Assembly: GCA_030705665.1 (NCBI GenBank)
Contig: JAUZQA010000305.1
Span: 1-5,362, forward strand
From: Bacillota bacterium
GTDB taxonomy: Bacteria; Bacillota; Bacilli; Bacillales_B; DSM-18226
Reading direction: 5' to 3'
DNA: 5,362 nucleotides
Position numbers and translations under genes: made by a program. This document shows, in pieces, positions 4,754 through 5,362 of the stretch (position 1 is its first letter; each line of letters starts with the position of its first letter). Below the pieces are notes generated by a model. The model ran no database searches. It had not been told where the DNA came from and saw only the letters and a program-made list of their open reading frames with translations.

Positions 4754-5362
4754 CCGATTTTTTCAATCGGTGGAACTTTTTTGCCGGAAAGAAGGCTTTG
4801 GCTGTGAAGTGCAGCATCGTTATTGCCGTTCTGGAAAGCTATGAAGCCGTGAGAAGACAGATGCTCTATTTTTATGATCTATTTGATAAGCACCATGTTT
4901 TTAAAAAAACATGCCGAATTATCCTTGTTGATGACGGAAGCAATCCAAGCCTATATAAATACTTACAAAAATCGATGCCTTTTAATTTTACGGCTATCAT
5001 CACACCGGATCCAAGTAACGGCTGCACCCTAATAACCATGAATCAGCCGAGCATTCCCTTAATGATTATTGAAACACACGATACAAACCCTTGGACTCAG
5101 CCTAAAGCTCGAAATATCGGCGCCGCTTATGCCAGCGGGGAATATTTATTCATGACAGATATCGATCATATCCTCACCCATGAAGCGATAAGTGCGGTTT
5201 TAAAATTCAAAGGCGATCGGATGCTTTTCCCGCGAAAAACCGCCATCCTCAATAAAAATGGAGAGATCTGTCGTGAGCGGATGATCCTAATGAAATATGG
5301 GTATCAAAAGTTCAATCCAGAAAAATCCGATTCCCACGTCAATACATTTGCAATCAAAAGAG
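4747..5362 (+). CDS. GT2-family (GT-A fold) glycosyltransferase, 3' end outside window
   Basis: An open frame of at least 205 codons runs off the right edge. It reads as a family 2 glycosyltransferase, which normally transfers a sugar from a nucleotide donor with inversion, using a divalent metal. Counting from the GTG at 4747, the first strand is CSIVIAV (22-28), the nucleotide-binding VDDGS is at 61-65, KARNIGAAYASG (120-131) is the typical helix before the metal site, and the DXD-type motif is TDID (137-140) in YLFMTDIDHIL. The distance from VDDGS to ARNIG, about 60 residues, is longer than usual, with an insert around TPDPSNGCTLITMNQPSIP (86-104). The start is uncertain. GTG 4747 overlaps the end of gene 4 by 7 bp and has an RBS, but adds 19 residues before the GT2 core. 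GTG 4804 starts right at the core (MKCSIVIAV) and also has a candidate RBS. No ATG start fits. It is probably co-transcribed with gene 4. The catalytic base region lies beyond the window, so activity cannot be judged. Confidence 0.88.
   Translation, partial: MLTDFFNRWNFFAGKKALAVKCSIVIAVLESYEAVRRQMLYFYDLFDKHHVFKKTCRIILVDDGSNPSLYKYLQKSMPFNFTAIITPDPSNGCTLITMNQPSIPLMIIETHDTNPWTQPKARNIGAAYASGEYLFMTDIDHILTHEAISAVLKFKGDRMLFPRKTAILNKNGEICRERMILMKYGYQKFNPEKSDSHVNTFAIKR
4753..4782 (+). terminator. Weak hairpin plus T-run at the gene 4/gene 5 junction
   Basis: ACCGATT (4753-4759) and AATCGGT (4765-4771) form a perfect 7-bp stem with a 5-nt loop, starting at the last base of the gene 4 stop codon. TTTTTT follows at 4777-4782, but five bases (GGAAC) separate it from the stem and the stem is only moderately GC-rich. 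It could be a leaky terminator that lowers expression of gene 5, or only a junction hairpin. It falls inside the coding sequence if gene 5 starts at 4747 and outside it if the start is 4804. Confidence 0.3.

Noticed and set aside
1..5362. Defence system, CRISPR array, retron or other novel multi-gene system
   Set aside because: No repeated spacer pattern, nuclease, reverse transcriptase, toxin or phage-like gene is present; all five genes are explained as glycosyltransferases.

Overview
The window is a stretch of a bacterial glycan-biosynthesis cluster: five consecutive glycosyltransferase genes, all on the + strand. The DNA is moderately AT-rich. Most starts carry clear purine-rich Shine-Dalgarno sequences (AGGAGG, GGAGGGG, AAGGGA), so the host is a bacterium that uses standard SD initiation. 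Nothing here fixes the phylum. There is no rRNA, tRNA or housekeeping marker, and glycosyltransferase clusters are often transferred horizontally.

Layout. Positions 1-262 are non-coding as far as can be seen. Positions 62-189 hold a compact palindromic element: a 116-bp unit (68-183) bounded by perfect 16-bp inverted repeats and flanked by a 6-bp direct repeat, TAACTG. This is the signature of a miniature inverted-repeat transposable element (MITE) or a similar non-autonomous insertion. Next comes gene 1 (263-1429), a GT4/GT-B glycosyltransferase. A 139-bp gap leads to gene 2 (1569-2492), a short GT4-like enzyme. Gene 3 (2538-3536) is a divergent GT-B protein without the usual Glu pair. Gene 4 (3578-4753) is a full-length paralogue of gene 1. 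Gene 5 (4747 or 4804 to beyond the right edge) is a GT2/GT-A family enzyme, cut off by the window.

Genes 2 to 5 are tightly spaced (45 bp, 41 bp, then an overlap or a gap of about 50 bp) and are probably one transcription unit; gene 1 may be part of it. By family, the GT4-like proteins are expected to be cytoplasmic or membrane-associated enzymes that add sugars from nucleotide-sugar donors to a growing glycan. The GT2 enzyme would add another residue. The most likely product is a cell-surface polysaccharide or protein glycan (O-antigen, capsule or similar), but no flippase, polymerase, exporter or sugar-nucleotide synthesis gene lies in the window, so the product is undetermined.

Points deserving attention are the MITE-like element just upstream of gene 1, two start codons that should be moved 11 codons downstream of the longest ORF start (genes 1 and 3), the old duplication behind genes 1 and 4 with a shared C-terminal insert, and small hairpins at gene junctions. 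I found no CRISPR array, toxin-antitoxin pair, phage gene, structural RNA gene or convincing new type of system.
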